A stretch of 64,000 nucleotides of DNA from assembly GCF_020037015.1 (NCBI RefSeq), contig NZ_JAIQDE010000002.1, forward strand, positions 434,001 through 498,000, in the 5' to 3' direction. Numbering within the stretch: the first letter of the stretch is position 1; the number at the start of each line of letters is the position of its first letter. Origin of the DNA: Corallococcus sp. AS-1-6 (GTDB lineage Bacteria > Myxococcota > Myxococcia > Myxococcales > Myxococcaceae). Both the position numbers and the translations under genes were made by a program. Under the pieces are notes generated by a model, which saw only the letters and a list, made by a program, of their open reading frames with translations, had not been told where the DNA came from and did not search any database. This document shows positions 41,682 to 50,991 of the stretch, piece after piece.

Positions 41682-42833
41682 TCAGAACATGTGACGGCGC
41701 ATGCTGATGTTCACCAGCAGCCCGATGCACAACATCACCGACAGCATCGAGGAGCCGCCGTAGCTCATGAGGGGCAGCGTGATGCCCGTCACCGGCAACA
41801 GGCCAATGACCATGCCGATGTTTTCGAACACCTGCCAGAAAAGTGTGGCCACCACCCCTACGGCAACGAACGCTCCAAAACGGTCTCGTGCGTTGAATCC
41901 CACGCCCAACCCGAGAATGAAGATGCCGCCGTAGAGCACGAGCAACAGGAGACAGGAGAAGAAGCCGTGCTCCTCGGCCCACACGGAGAAGATGAAATCC
42001 GTGTGCTGTTCCGGCAGGAAACGCAGGCCTGTCTGGGTTCCCTCACGCCAGCCCTTGCCGGTGAGGCCCCCGGAGCCCACGGCGATCTTGGATTGGGCGG
42101 CGTGATAGCCGCTGCCGCGCAGGTCCGCTTCCGGGTCCAACCACCCGGAGATGCGCTGGCTCTGGTGTTTCTTCAGGTAGTGGCGCACGACGGTGGTGCG
42201 CGGCTCGGGCATCTCCCGGACGTAGTCGTTCCAGATGATGAGGCCGCCCACCAGCACGCCCGCCACGATGGTGGCGGCCAGGTACCAGCGCACCTTGCCG
42301 AAGAGGATGACGGTGCCGGAGGACAGGAAGATCATCAGCGCGGTGCCCAGGTCCGGCTGCACCAGCACCAGCGTGAAGGGCACCATCACCACCAGCACCG
42401 GCTTCCACAACCGGACGAGCCCGTAGGACGGCTGATTGGGCTGGAAGTCGTCGTGGTAGACCTTGGCCAGCATCAGCACCACGCCAATCTTCATGAACTC
42501 CGCGGGCTGCAGGCGGAACGGGCCAATGACGAACCAGCTCTCCGCGCCCTTCGCCGTGTGCCCCACCAGCCGCAGCGCCAGGAGCGCCAGGATGTTGAGC
42601 ACGTAGATGGGGAAGGCCATCCGCTGAATCCAGCGGTAGTCCACCAGGCACACCATCAGGACGGCGCCCAGGCCCACGCCCAGGTAGAGCGCCTGGCTGG
42701 TCCACACCGGCGCCATGGGGGGGCGGGACGCGGACGCCAGGTTCCAGATGCCCAGCGCGCACACGCCCAGCACGCACACGATGAGCCCCCACGGCACGTG
42801 GGGCATCATCCGGCGCTCAATCCGCAGTTGCAC
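41682..42833 (-). CDS. rodA: Rod-shape SEDS glycosyltransferase RodA
   Basis: 383 residues from a GTG start, about ten transmembrane helices. SEDS signatures: IGPFRLQPAEFMKIGVVLML, QPDLGTALMIFLSSG, FLPEQHTDFIFSVWAEEHGF, and LPLMSYGGSSMLSVMLCIGL. It polymerises lipid II glycans together with PBP2. It overlaps the mrdA 3' end by 17 bases. Its pairing with mrdA and mreCD separates it from FtsW. Confidence 0.96.
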   Translation of the reverse strand: MQLRIERRMMPHVPWGLIVCVLGVCALGIWNLASASRPPMAPVWTSQALYLGVGLGAVLMVCLVDYRWIQRMAFPIYVLNILALLALRLVGHTAKGAESWFVIGPFRLQPAEFMKIGVVLMLAKVYHDDFQPNQPSYGLVRLWKPVLVVMVPFTLVLVQPDLGTALMIFLSSGTVILFGKVRWYLAATIVAGVLVGGLIIWNDYVREMPEPRTTVVRHYLKKHQSQRISGWLDPEADLRGSGYHAAQSKIAVGSGGLTGKGWREGTQTGLRFLPEQHTDFIFSVWAEEHGFFSCLLLLVLYGGIFILGLGVGFNARDRFGAFVAVGVVATLFWQVFENIGMVIGLLPVTGITLPLMSYGGSSMLSVMLCIGLLVNISMRRHMF

Positions 42834-44877
42834 TGTCGTCTCCGGTTTCCGAGGGCGGCTGGATGGGCTCTCCCGGCAGGTTCACGCGCGGCGGGGGCAC
42901 CACGGCGCGGGTGAGCGCCGCTTCATCCAGGCTGGGCGCCGGCGGCAGGGAAGGCGTGTAGGGCTGGTTGGCGCGGGGCGGCGGTGACGTGGCGTCCTGC
43001 GCCTTCAACTCGAAGTACTTCTTCATCACGGCCAGCGCCGTGGGCGCCGCGTCCACGCCGCCGTGGCCGCCGTGCTCGTTGAGCACCACCACGGCCAGCT
43101 CCGGCTTGTCCGCGGGCGCGAAGCCGGCGAACCACGCGTGGTCGCGCTCGAAGTAGCTCATCTGGTGCGTCTTCAGGCGCACGGTGCCAATGCGCGCCAC
43201 CTGCGCGGTGCCCGTCTTGGCCGCCACCAGGAAGTCCGCGGGCAGGCCCGACTTGAGCTTCGCGCGGTACGCCGTGCCGCCGGGCTCCTGCGCCACCGCC
43301 TCCAGGCCCTCCACGATGGCCTTCAGGTGCGCGGGGTTGATGTCCACCTTGGACACCACCTCCGGCTTGAACTCCTCCATCACCTGCCCGTCCAGGTTCT
43401 CCAGCCGCTGCACCATCTGCGGCTTGTAGAGCTTCCCGCCGTTGGCCACGGCCGCGTACACCAGCGCCAGTTGCAGGGGCGTCACGTTGTCGTCGCCCTG
43501 CCCGATGGCGCTGTTGAGCGCCATGCCCTTGGTGTAGCCGCCCGGCGAGGCTTTGTCGTGGTACGCGCTGGACGGCATGATGCCCGGCACCTCCGCCACC
43601 ACGCCGATGCCGGTGGGGCGGCCCAGGCCCAGCGACTTGCCCATCTCCGCGATGGGGTCCAGGCCGATGGTGTCCGCCACCTTGTAGAACCACGCGTCGC
43701 ACGACGCCTTCATGGCGCCCCGGCCGTCCAGCGGCCCGTGGCCGCTGTCCTTGTGGCAGCGCCACACGCGCGCGCCCAGCCGGTAGCCGCCGGAGCAGTG
43801 CACCACCGTCTCCGGCCGGAACGCGCCGGACTTGAACGCCGCCAACTGCGTCACGACCTTGAATGTGGAGCCCGGGCTGTAGTGCTCGGCGGCCACGCGG
43901 TTGATCATCGGGTGGAGCGGATCTCTTGCCAGCGTGGCCATCTGCGACGGCGTCACGCGGCCCGTGAGGAGGTTGGGGTCGAAGCCGGGGCGGGACACCA
44001 GCGCCTTGATGAAGCCGGTGTTCACGTCGATGGCCACCACCGCGCCCGTCACGCCCGGGAACGCGCGCTCCGCCTCCTCCTGCAGGCGCATGTCGATGGA
44101 GAGCACCACGTTGCTGCCGGCCGTGGGAGGGATGACGGCGTTCTCCCCCAGCTTGTCGTTGAGCTCCTCAATCGTCTGGCCGCGCGCGTTCACCACTTCC
44201 TTGCGCACGCCGTCCTGCCCGCGCAGCTTGGACTCGAAGTAGCGCTCCAGGCCGCGCCGGCCGATGTAGTCCCCCAGCGCGTACTTCGCGCCGTCCCCGT
44301 TGAGGCGCTCCAGCTCCTCCTGGGTGATTTCGTTCATGTAGCCCAGCACGTGCGACAGCACCGTGTCCGCGCGGTAGTTGCGGTGCGGCACGGGCACCAC
44401 CTCCACGCCATCCAGGATGTCGCGCCGGGCGTTGAGCCGGTCGTACTCGTCGCGCGTCAGGTCCACGCGCACCGGCACCGGCTGGAAGGGCGCGTTGCGG
44501 CGGCTGGCGCGCACCAGGTCTTCAATCTTCTTGCGCTGCTCGGGGTCCCACTGGAGCAGCTCGCCCAGGCGCGGAATCACCTGCTCGAAGCAGTCCGTGC
44601 AGAAGGCGGGCGTGACGAAGGCGTCGAAAGACGGGCGGCTGTCCACCAGGATGGTGCCGCGCGCGTCCTTGATGACGCCGCGGTCGGCGCGCAGGCGCAC
44701 CTCCTTGACGAAGTTCGCCACGCTCTTGGCGGCGTACTCCTCATGGCGGATGAGCTGGAGCCGGTAGAGCTGGATGGCCAGCGCCACCAGGCCCAGCGAC
44801 ATGGCCAGGCCCAGCCACAGGAAGCGGCGCTTCAGGTCCCGGCCCGGGGTGGTGTTGCCAATGGTCGGAGGCGTCAA
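42817..44877 (-). CDS. mrdA: Penicillin-binding protein 2
   Basis: 686 residues from a TTG start whose TTGA overlaps the mreD stop. One N-terminal transmembrane helix (RFLWLGLAMSLGLVALAIQL) is followed by a dimerisation domain and a transpeptidase with SxxK (SPGSTFKVV), SxD/N (KASCDAWF) and KTG (AAKTGTAQV). The C-terminal tail after about 630 is Pro-rich and acidic. It crosslinks peptidoglycan in lateral growth with RodA. The rod operon context supports MrdA rather than FtsI. Confidence 0.95.
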   Translation of the reverse strand: MTPPTIGNTTPGRDLKRRFLWLGLAMSLGLVALAIQLYRLQLIRHEEYAAKSVANFVKEVRLRADRGVIKDARGTILVDSRPSFDAFVTPAFCTDCFEQVIPRLGELLQWDPEQRKKIEDLVRASRRNAPFQPVPVRVDLTRDEYDRLNARRDILDGVEVVPVPHRNYRADTVLSHVLGYMNEITQEELERLNGDGAKYALGDYIGRRGLERYFESKLRGQDGVRKEVVNARGQTIEELNDKLGENAVIPPTAGSNVVLSIDMRLQEEAERAFPGVTGAVVAIDVNTGFIKALVSRPGFDPNLLTGRVTPSQMATLARDPLHPMINRVAAEHYSPGSTFKVVTQLAAFKSGAFRPETVVHCSGGYRLGARVWRCHKDSGHGPLDGRGAMKASCDAWFYKVADTIGLDPIAEMGKSLGLGRPTGIGVVAEVPGIMPSSAYHDKASPGGYTKGMALNSAIGQGDDNVTPLQLALVYAAVANGGKLYKPQMVQRLENLDGQVMEEFKPEVVSKVDINPAHLKAIVEGLEAVAQEPGGTAYRAKLKSGLPADFLVAAKTGTAQVARIGTVRLKTHQMSYFERDHAWFAGFAPADKPELAVVVLNEHGGHGGVDAAPTALAVMKKYFELKAQDATSPPPRANQPYTPSLPPAPSLDEAALTRAVVPPPRVNLPGEPIQPPSETGDDSATAD

Positions 44878-45374
44878 CGGAGCAACCCCGCCGGGCGCTC
44901 CTGCGCCACTTCAAACCGCTTGAACACCGGGAAGAGCAGCAGCGCCGCCACGCCCGTGAGCGCCAACTGCACCGGCATTCCGGAGAGCAGCGGCGCCGTG
45001 GAGCCGTCCTTCACCGTGAGCCAGGTGAAGAACGTGGACAGGAGGCCGTGCCCCAGGTCCGCGCCCATGGCGAACAGCGCGAAGGCCACGGGCCCCCGGA
45101 CATCCACGAAGGACGCCACCAGCCGGCCCACCAGGAAGGTGAACACCGCCAGGAAGGTGAAGAGGCCCGTGGGCTGGCCGCTCATCAGGTCCAGGAGGTA
45201 GCCCACCGCGAAGGCGGAGCACGCCCCTTCCGTGAGGCTCGCGCGCAGCGCCAGGAAGGCCACCAGCACCACTGTGACGTCCACGCGGCCCAGCACCAGC
45301 CCCGCCTGCTGGACGAACACGGACTCCAGCGTGAGCAGCACCAACGCCAGGATGACGGTCACCAGGAACTTCAT
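44874..45374 (-). CDS. mreD: Rod shape-determining protein MreD
   Basis: 166 residues with five or six transmembrane helices (FLVTVILALVLLTLESVFVQ, FLALRASLTEGACSAFAVGY, GLFTFLAVFTFLVGRLVASF). Typical MreD features are small size and a LDLMSGQPTGL-type conserved turn. It is the membrane partner of MreC. Its start overlaps the mreC stop by 4 bases. Confidence 0.93.
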   Translation of the reverse strand: MKFLVTVILALVLLTLESVFVQQAGLVLGRVDVTVVLVAFLALRASLTEGACSAFAVGYLLDLMSGQPTGLFTFLAVFTFLVGRLVASFVDVRGPVAFALFAMGADLGHGLLSTFFTWLTVKDGSTAPLLSGMPVQLALTGVAALLLFPVFKRFEVAQERPAGLLR

Positions 45375-46237
45375 TTCTGCGCGCCCTCCGCGGAGGCCCC
45401 GCCGGTGGCGGTCATCTCACTGTATGGACTGCCCACCACCAGGACCTCCTCCAGCCGGCTGGTGTCCACCGCGGGCGTGATGTCCGCGCCCTGGAACATG
45501 CCGTGCTCCTTCTTCTCCAACTGCGTCACCCGCCCCACCACCAGCCCCGGCGGATAGATGCCGTCCGTGCCGGAGGTGATGATGAGGTCGCCGTCCTCCA
45601 CGTCCTCCGTGCGCAGCATGTTCTCCAGCGTCAGGGGGCCGTTGCCCGCGCCCGCCGCCGTGCCGCGCGCCCGCGAGCGCTGCACCCGCACCGCCACCCG
45701 GCTCTGCGGATCCGTCACCAGCGCCACGTCCGCGTAGCCGCCCGTGGACCGGATGACCTGCCCGACGATGCCGTCCGGCGTCACCACCGACATGCCCCGG
45801 AACACGCCGTCCTTCTCCCCGCTGCTGATCCGCACCGACAGGAGCTTCGCCACCGGGTTGACGCCCACCACCCGCGCCGGAATCTCCGGCCCGGGCACGG
45901 CCTCCGCGTACGCCAGCAGCTTGCGCAGCCGCCCGTTCTCCGAGCGCGCCTCGCCCAGGGCCTGCACCGTCGCCCGGAGCTGCAGGTTCTCCAGCCGCAA
46001 CGCGTCATTGTCCTGACGGACGCCGCGCAGATCCAGGTAGTTGCGCACGGCGGCCACGGCGCCGTCGATGCCAGCGGTGAGCCCCTGCTGCACGGGGGCC
46101 GTGAGCGCGATGACGCCCCGGTCGACGAAGTTCGGGTCGCGGCCGCGCCGCCCGCCCAGCAGGAAGGCGCCGAGCGGGTACAAGAGGAGGGCGGCCACGA
46201 GGAGGAAGCGGCGGTACCGCTTGAGAAGAGACAGCAC
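45371..46237 (-). CDS. mreC: Rod shape-determining protein MreC
   Basis: 288 residues from GTG at 46237 (VLSLLKRYRRFLLVAALLLY). An N-terminal transmembrane helix is followed by a coiled coil (DNDALRLENLQLRATVQALG) and the beta-barrel MreC domain (PARVVGVNPVAKLLSVRISS, GIVGQVIRSTGGYADVALVT, DGDLIITSGTDGIYPPGLVV). A start further upstream is less likely, since it adds a Pro-rich non-conserved stretch before the helix. It is a periplasmic scaffold that activates RodA/PBP2. First gene of the operon; mreB is not adjacent. Confidence 0.93.
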   Translation of the reverse strand: MLSLLKRYRRFLLVAALLLYPLGAFLLGGRRGRDPNFVDRGVIALTAPVQQGLTAGIDGAVAAVRNYLDLRGVRQDNDALRLENLQLRATVQALGEARSENGRLRKLLAYAEAVPGPEIPARVVGVNPVAKLLSVRISSGEKDGVFRGMSVVTPDGIVGQVIRSTGGYADVALVTDPQSRVAVRVQRSRARGTAAGAGNGPLTLENMLRTEDVEDGDLIITSGTDGIYPPGLVVGRVTQLEKKEHGMFQGADITPAVDTSRLEEVLVVGSPYSEMTATGGASAEGAQK

Positions 46238-46467
46238 GGACGGGGGCTTTCCCGGGGTGGGCGAAGGACGCGGGTGGAAGGGGGAGAGGGGCGGGCTAAG
46301 CTGGCTGAATCGCTTGCATTTTCCGGTCTGTTGTCCTAGGCAGTCAAGGCCCGGATGAGGGGGTGTTGACACTCATGCATCCCCACCGGCCGGGCTACCA
46401 ACAACACGGCGCCGCGAGACCTTCCGCAAGGTGATTCGCGGGCGCTTCCGACCGTGAAGTGACGACA

Positions 46468-48045
46468 ATGGACGGTTTGAATCCCCGGAAGGTCTTCTCC
46501 CTCCTGTTCATCATCGGCATCGCCGTGGTGTTCACGCTCCAGTTCGGCCCTGGCAGCAACGGGTTCGCGGACACGGGCAGCCAGGCGCCCACCGCCGGCG
46601 CGGTCGCCACGGTGAACGGCAAGGAGATCCCTGTTCGCGACTTCAGCATGGCCTGGTCGCGGCAGATGAACTTCCTGCGCTCGCAGGGCAACCCCATTCC
46701 GGAATCGGTGGCCCGCCAGTTCGGCCTGGACAAGCAGGTGCTCGACCGGCTGGTGAACGCGGAGCTGCTCGCCCAGTCGGCGGAGCGCCACGGCATCACC
46801 CCCTCGGACGAGGAGCTGCGCAAGGTCATCCACGAGAACACCGACTTCCACACCAAGGAGGGCGCGTTCGACTTCGCCCGCTACCAGCAGGTGCTGCGCG
46901 ACTTCTACCGCCGCACGCCGCAGGAGTACGAGCAGGAGCTGCGCCGCCAGATGGCCGCCCAGAAGATGCTGGACGTGGTGCGCACGGGCGCCGTGGTGTC
47001 GGACGACGAGGTCCGCGCCCGCTACGAGAAGGAAGGCAACCAGGCGAAGCTGGTGTTCGCCCGCTTCCTGCCCACGATGTACGCGGACAAGGTCCCCGCG
47101 CCCACGCCCGCGAAGCTCGCGGAGTTCCAGAAGACGCACGAGAAGGAGATCGCCGACTATTACGCGGCGAACAGCTTCGTCTACAACGTGCCGGAGCGGA
47201 TCCGCGCCCGTCAGATCCTGGTGAAGGTTGCCCCGGACGCCACGCCCGAGCAGAAGGCCCAGGCGAAGGCGAAGGCGGAGGGCCTGCGCAAGGAGCTGGA
47301 GGGCGGCAAGGACTTCGCCACGCTGGCCCGCGCGAGCAGCGACGACGACGCCACCAAGGCCAAGGGCGGCGAGCTGGGCTGGGTGGAGCGCACCACGTGG
47401 GACCCGGCGCTGGCCGACGCGGCGTTCGCGCTCAAGGCCGGGGAAGTGACGCAGCCGGTGGAGTCCGCGCTGGGCGTGCACCTGGTGAAGGTGGAGGAGA
47501 AGAAGGAGGCCCAGGCCCGGAAGCTGGAGGACGTGAAGGGCGAGATCGCCACCACCCTCTTCAAGCAGGAAGAGGCCAAGGGGCTGGCGAAGGCGGAGGC
47601 CGAGAAGGCCCTGGCGGCGGCGAAGGCCGGCAAGTCCCTGAAGGAGCAGTTCCCGGTGCCCGCCGGTCAGCAGCCCGCGCTGCTGCGCTTCGAGGCGGAG
47701 ACGAAGCCGGAGGCCGTGGAGACGGACAGCTTCACCGCGCAGGGTGACTCCGTGCCGCACCTGGGTCCGGCGCCGGGCCTGGTGAAGGCCACCTTCGAGG
47801 CCAACGGCCCGGCGGTGCTGGGCGAGGTCTTCACCGTGGGCGAGGCGAACATCGTCGCGCAGGTGGTGGAGCGCGAGAAGCCGGACACCGCGGGCTTCGA
47901 CAAGCGCAAGGACGAGCTGCGCACCCAGGCCCGTCAGGCCAAGCAGATTGAGTTGACGGAGTCCTTCCTCAAGTCGCTCAAGAAGAGCGGCAACGTCGTC
48001 ACCAACACCGAGGCCATCGACTCGGTGCTGGGCTCCGCGGGGTAG
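46468..48045 (+). CDS. Membrane-anchored periplasmic foldase, PpiD/SurA family
   Basis: 525 residues from ATG at 46468 (MDGLNPRKVFSLLFIIGIAV); GTG at 46459 adds three. A single N-terminal transmembrane anchor is followed by a SurA-N-like chaperone region (about 45-200; ATVNGKEIPVRDFSMAWSRQ, RHGITPSDEELRKVI). One parvulin-type prolyl isomerase domain (about 240-345) has RARQILVKVAPDATPEQ, DFATLARASSDD and GGELGWVERTTW. The Lys/Ala/Glu-rich C-terminal region is helical. It assists folding of envelope proteins, such as the many barrel and surface proteins seen here. It ends exactly one base before the convergent cyclase stop. Confidence 0.9.
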   Translation: MDGLNPRKVFSLLFIIGIAVVFTLQFGPGSNGFADTGSQAPTAGAVATVNGKEIPVRDFSMAWSRQMNFLRSQGNPIPESVARQFGLDKQVLDRLVNAELLAQSAERHGITPSDEELRKVIHENTDFHTKEGAFDFARYQQVLRDFYRRTPQEYEQELRRQMAAQKMLDVVRTGAVVSDDEVRARYEKEGNQAKLVFARFLPTMYADKVPAPTPAKLAEFQKTHEKEIADYYAANSFVYNVPERIRARQILVKVAPDATPEQKAQAKAKAEGLRKELEGGKDFATLARASSDDDATKAKGGELGWVERTTWDPALADAAFALKAGEVTQPVESALGVHLVKVEEKKEAQARKLEDVKGEIATTLFKQEEAKGLAKAEAEKALAAAKAGKSLKEQFPVPAGQQPALLRFEAETKPEAVETDSFTAQGDSVPHLGPAPGLVKATFEANGPAVLGEVFTVGEANIVAQVVEREKPDTAGFDKRKDELRTQARQAKQIELTESFLKSLKKSGNVVTNTEAIDSVLGSAG

Positions 48046-49146
48046 TCACCCGCCGGAGCGGGCGTAGGGGACCTCCTGCGGGGTCCCCTCCGTCGACGGG
48101 GCCTCGGCGACCGCGATGCGGTCCCGGCCCCGGCCCTTGGCCGCGTACATGGCGAAGTCCGCCGCGCGGATGAGGTCGGTGGCGGTGGTGGCATGCCTTG
48201 GGAAGGAGGCCACCCCGACGCTCGCGGTGAGCGCCACGTCCAGCCCCTGCTCGCGCAGGAAGCGCTGGGCGCGGAACGCCTCGCAGATGCGCTGGGCGAT
48301 GACCTGGGCCCCCTCCGTGTCCGTCTCAATCAACATCACCGCGAACTCGTCGCCGCCGTAGCGGAAGACGGCGTCCAGGTTGTGGCGGCCCAGGCTGATG
48401 AGCAGGTCCCCCACCTCCTTGAGCGTGGCGCTGCCCACCAGGTGCCCGTGCCGGTCGTTGATGGACTTGAAGTGGTCCAGGTCCAGGAACACGAGCGACA
48501 GCGGGTGGCGGAAGCGCGCCGAGCGCTTCACCTCCTGCTCCAACTGCGCGCGCAGGTGCCGCGCGTTGAAGCAGCCGGTGTGCTCGTCCGTGATGGTGAG
48601 CTCCTGGACGCGGCGGAAGTTGCGCGCGTTCTCGATGGCGATGGCCGCGTAGTCCGCGATGGCGGACAGGGCGGTGAGGTCGTCATGCGTGAAGCCGGGC
48701 TCCGCGGGCCCGTTGACCAGCTCAATCACGCCCAGCACGCGCTCGCGCGCCACCAGGGGTACGGCGAGCAGCGAGCGGGTGTGGAAGGCGGAGGCCTCGT
48801 CGAAGCGGGGCGCGAAGCTGGAGTCTCCGGCCACGTCGTGGACGAGCCGCGCGACGCCGGAGGAGAACACCGCCCCGGCGATGCCCTCGCCCGGGTTGAG
48901 CTGGAGGGCCTTGAGCGCCTCCGCGCCCTCGCCCACGGCGATTTCGAAGTAGAGCTTTCCGCTGCGCTCGTCCTGGAGGATGAGCGACCAGTTGCGCGGC
49001 TTGAGCAGCGCGCTGACCTTCTGCATCACCAGCGCGAGCACTTCGCGCAGCTCCAGCGTGGAGGTCAGCGCCTTGGCCATCTCGTTGTAGGCGGCCAGTT
49101 GCTCCACTGTCCGCTTCATGGCCGACAGGAGGTCCGCGGGGTTCAT
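48046..49146 (-). CDS. GAF-GGDEF diguanylate cyclase
   Basis: 366 residues. The GAF domain (about 20-175) has LILQDERSGKLYFEIAVGEG and LLAVPLVARERVLGVIELVN. The GGDEF domain (about 185-350) has FLDLDHFKSINDRHGH, active-site RYGGDEFAVML and ASVGVASFPRHA. It should synthesise c-di-GMP. The inhibitory I-site, normally RxxD five residues before GGDEF, reads HNLD here (in GRHNLDAVFRY), so feedback inhibition is probably weak. Cytoplasmic, with no transmembrane helix. The c-di-GMP receptor candidate at 41016 is nearby. Confidence 0.92.
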   Translation of the reverse strand: MNPADLLSAMKRTVEQLAAYNEMAKALTSTLELREVLALVMQKVSALLKPRNWSLILQDERSGKLYFEIAVGEGAEALKALQLNPGEGIAGAVFSSGVARLVHDVAGDSSFAPRFDEASAFHTRSLLAVPLVARERVLGVIELVNGPAEPGFTHDDLTALSAIADYAAIAIENARNFRRVQELTITDEHTGCFNARHLRAQLEQEVKRSARFRHPLSLVFLDLDHFKSINDRHGHLVGSATLKEVGDLLISLGRHNLDAVFRYGGDEFAVMLIETDTEGAQVIAQRICEAFRAQRFLREQGLDVALTASVGVASFPRHATTATDLIRAADFAMYAAKGRGRDRIAVAEAPSTEGTPQEVPYARSGG

Positions 49147-49210
49147 CGAGGTGCCCTCTGGAGCGCAAGTCTGCTAAGGCCCGCGAGCGCGAAACCTTCC
49201 GCACCCGCCC

Positions 49211-49804
49211 ATGGATCCAACCGCTCGCTTCGTTCTCGCCTCCGCATCGCCCCGGCGCAAGGATTTATTGGCCCAGTTGGGCCTTCGCTTCACCGTGGCG
49301 GCGGCGGATATCGATGAAACGCCGGTGGCCGGAGAAATTGCGCCGGACTACGTGCTCCGGCTGGCTGTGGAGAAGGCCCGCACGGTCGCCACCCGACACC
49401 CGGACGCGTGGGTGCTGGCCGCGGACACCACCGTGGCCCTGGGGTCGGAGCTGCTCGGCAAGCCCCGGGACGCGGAGGAGGCGCGGCGGATGATCGCCCG
49501 GCTGTCCGGCCGGGTCCACGAGGTCTTCACCGGCATCGCGGTGGCGGGCCGCGCCCGGGAGGCCCAGGTGGTGCGCACGCAGGTGACCTTCCGCGCGCTC
49601 TCTCCGGAGGAGATCGCCTGGTACGCGGACACCGGCGAGCCCCTGGACAAGGCGGGCGCCTACGCCATCCAGGGCAAGGGCGGCTTCCTGGTGCAGGGCA
49701 TCGAGGGCAGCCACTCCAACGTCGTGGGCCTGCCCCTGGGAGAGACGCTGGCGCTGCTGGGGCGCGTGGGCATGCCGCTGCCCTGGACGGAGGCTCGGCC
49801 ATGA
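49211..49804 (+). CDS. maf: Maf-family nucleotide pyrophosphatase (dTTP/UTP type)
   Basis: 197 residues, standard length. Maf signatures: [50 protein letters not shown], and [20 protein letters not shown]. It hydrolyses dTTP, UTP and possibly modified nucleotides to monophosphates. The ATG at 49211 is divergent from the cyclase gene by 64 bases. The stop overlaps the yggS start by 4 bases (ATGA). Confidence 0.95.
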   Translation: MDPTARFVLASASPRRKDLLAQLGLRFTVAAADIDETPVAGEIAPDYVLRLAVEKARTVATRHPDAWVLAADTTVALGSELLGKPRDAEEARRMIARLSGRVHEVFTGIAVAGRAREAQVVRTQVTFRALSPEEIAWYADTGEPLDKAGAYAIQGKGGFLVQGIEGSHSNVVGLPLGETLALLGRVGMPLPWTEARP

Positions 49805-50469
49805 GCAGCGTGGCGGACAACCTGGCGCGGGTGCGCGAGCGCGTGGCGAAGGCCTGCGCGAGCGCGGGGCGGCCGGAGTCGTCGGTGACGCTGGTGGCCG
49901 TGTCCAAGCTCAAGCCGGCGGCGCTCATCCGCGAGGCGTACGCCGCGGGACAGCGCGACTTCGGGGAGAACTACGCCCAGGAGCTGCGGGACAAGGCCGA
50001 GGAGCTCAAGGACCTGGACGGCCTGCGCTGGCACGCCATCGGGTCGCTGCAGACGAACAAGGTGAAGTACGTGGCCCGCGTCGCGCACGCCTTCCACGCG
50101 CTGGAGCGGCTGGACGTCGCCACGGAGCTGTCCAAGCGCAGGGCGGGCACCCCTGCCCTGCCCTGCTACGTGGAGCTCAACCTGGGCGGCGAGGACACCA
50201 AGCACGGCCTCGCCCCGGACGCGCTGGGCGGCTTCCTGTCCCAGGTGCGCGAGCTGCCGAACCTCCAGGTGGTGGGGCTGATGGCGCTGCCGCCGCCCAC
50301 GGACGACGTGGCGCGGATGCGCGAGGGCTTCGCCCGGCTGCGAGAGCTGGCGCGGGCCCATGCGCTGACGGCCCTGTCCATGGGCACCACGCACGACTTC
50401 GAGCAGGCCATCCTGGAAGGCGCCACCGTCGTGCGCGTGGGCACCGCCATCTTCGGCGAGCGCGCCTGA
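49801..50469 (+). CDS. yggS: PLP homeostasis protein (YggS/PLPBP family)
   Basis: 222 residues, single-domain alanine-racemase-like TIM barrel. The PLP Lys36 lies in [14 protein letters not shown]. Conserved [28 protein letters not shown] and the phosphate-binding end [11 protein letters not shown]...VRVGTAIFG. It binds pyridoxal phosphate and controls vitamin B6 pools; no catalysis is known. It is translationally coupled to maf. Confidence 0.95.
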   Translation: MSSVADNLARVRERVAKACASAGRPESSVTLVAVSKLKPAALIREAYAAGQRDFGENYAQELRDKAEELKDLDGLRWHAIGSLQTNKVKYVARVAHAFHALERLDVATELSKRRAGTPALPCYVELNLGGEDTKHGLAPDALGGFLSQVRELPNLQVVGLMALPPPTDDVARMREGFARLRELARAHALTALSMGTTHDFEQAILEGATVVRVGTAIFGERA

Positions 50470-50476
50470 AGCCCGC

Positions 50477-50698
50477 TCACAGCTCGCGGAACCGCAGCCG
50501 CCCCTCCTGGTTGACGAGCGCCTTGAACTCGCAGCCACAGTAGTTGCAGCGCACCTCGTCCCCGTCGGTGAACGTGTCGTCCACGGGGTTGTTGGCGTTG
50601 CAGCCGGGGCAGTCGAACTCCTTGAAGATACGGCTGCCGGCGCCGGCGCCCGATTCCTTGGCGAAGTCGTCGTCGTCGAAATGGAAGTCGTTGGCCAT
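50477..50698 (-). CDS. Small zinc-ribbon protein
   Basis: 73 residues from ATG at 50698. The acidic N-terminus (MANDFHFDDDDFAKES) is followed by a two-knuckle ribbon with FDCPGCNANNPVDD and VRCNYCGCEF (CxxC...CxxC). It is of the kind that binds Zn and acts as a small adaptor; a specific role cannot be given. The start is placed at this ATG because the upstream frame lacks a ribosome site. It is convergent with yggS (8 bases apart). Confidence 0.78.
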   Translation of the reverse strand: MANDFHFDDDDFAKESGAGAGSRIFKEFDCPGCNANNPVDDTFTDGDEVRCNYCGCEFKALVNQEGRLRFREL

Positions 50699-50991
50699 GG
50701 GCCCGGACGCTAGCACCGGGCATGGCGTCCGGGGGTGCCCTGCCGGGCATCCAGGCAGGCTCGCCGGACTGTCCGCCATTTGTCAGCGGCCCTTGCGGGC
50801 GTGTACCCCTGCGGACCGCCATTTCCGTCACCTGTCAGTCTTTCCCTGGCGCGTCTGGAGGGCGGCCGGACGGCTTTGAATGCTGTCCCACGGCCGTCCG
50901 TCCTGGAAATGTCCGGTGGCGGGGGCGGTTGCGCAGCACGGCTGGCCAGGGCGGGCCGGCCACCTAGCTTGCAAGCAAGGGAGCACACCCG

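Noticed and set aside
46366-46398. Promoter for the foldase gene (TTGACA at 46366)
   Set aside because: No acceptable -10 box lies at 16-18 bases; the match is to one box only.
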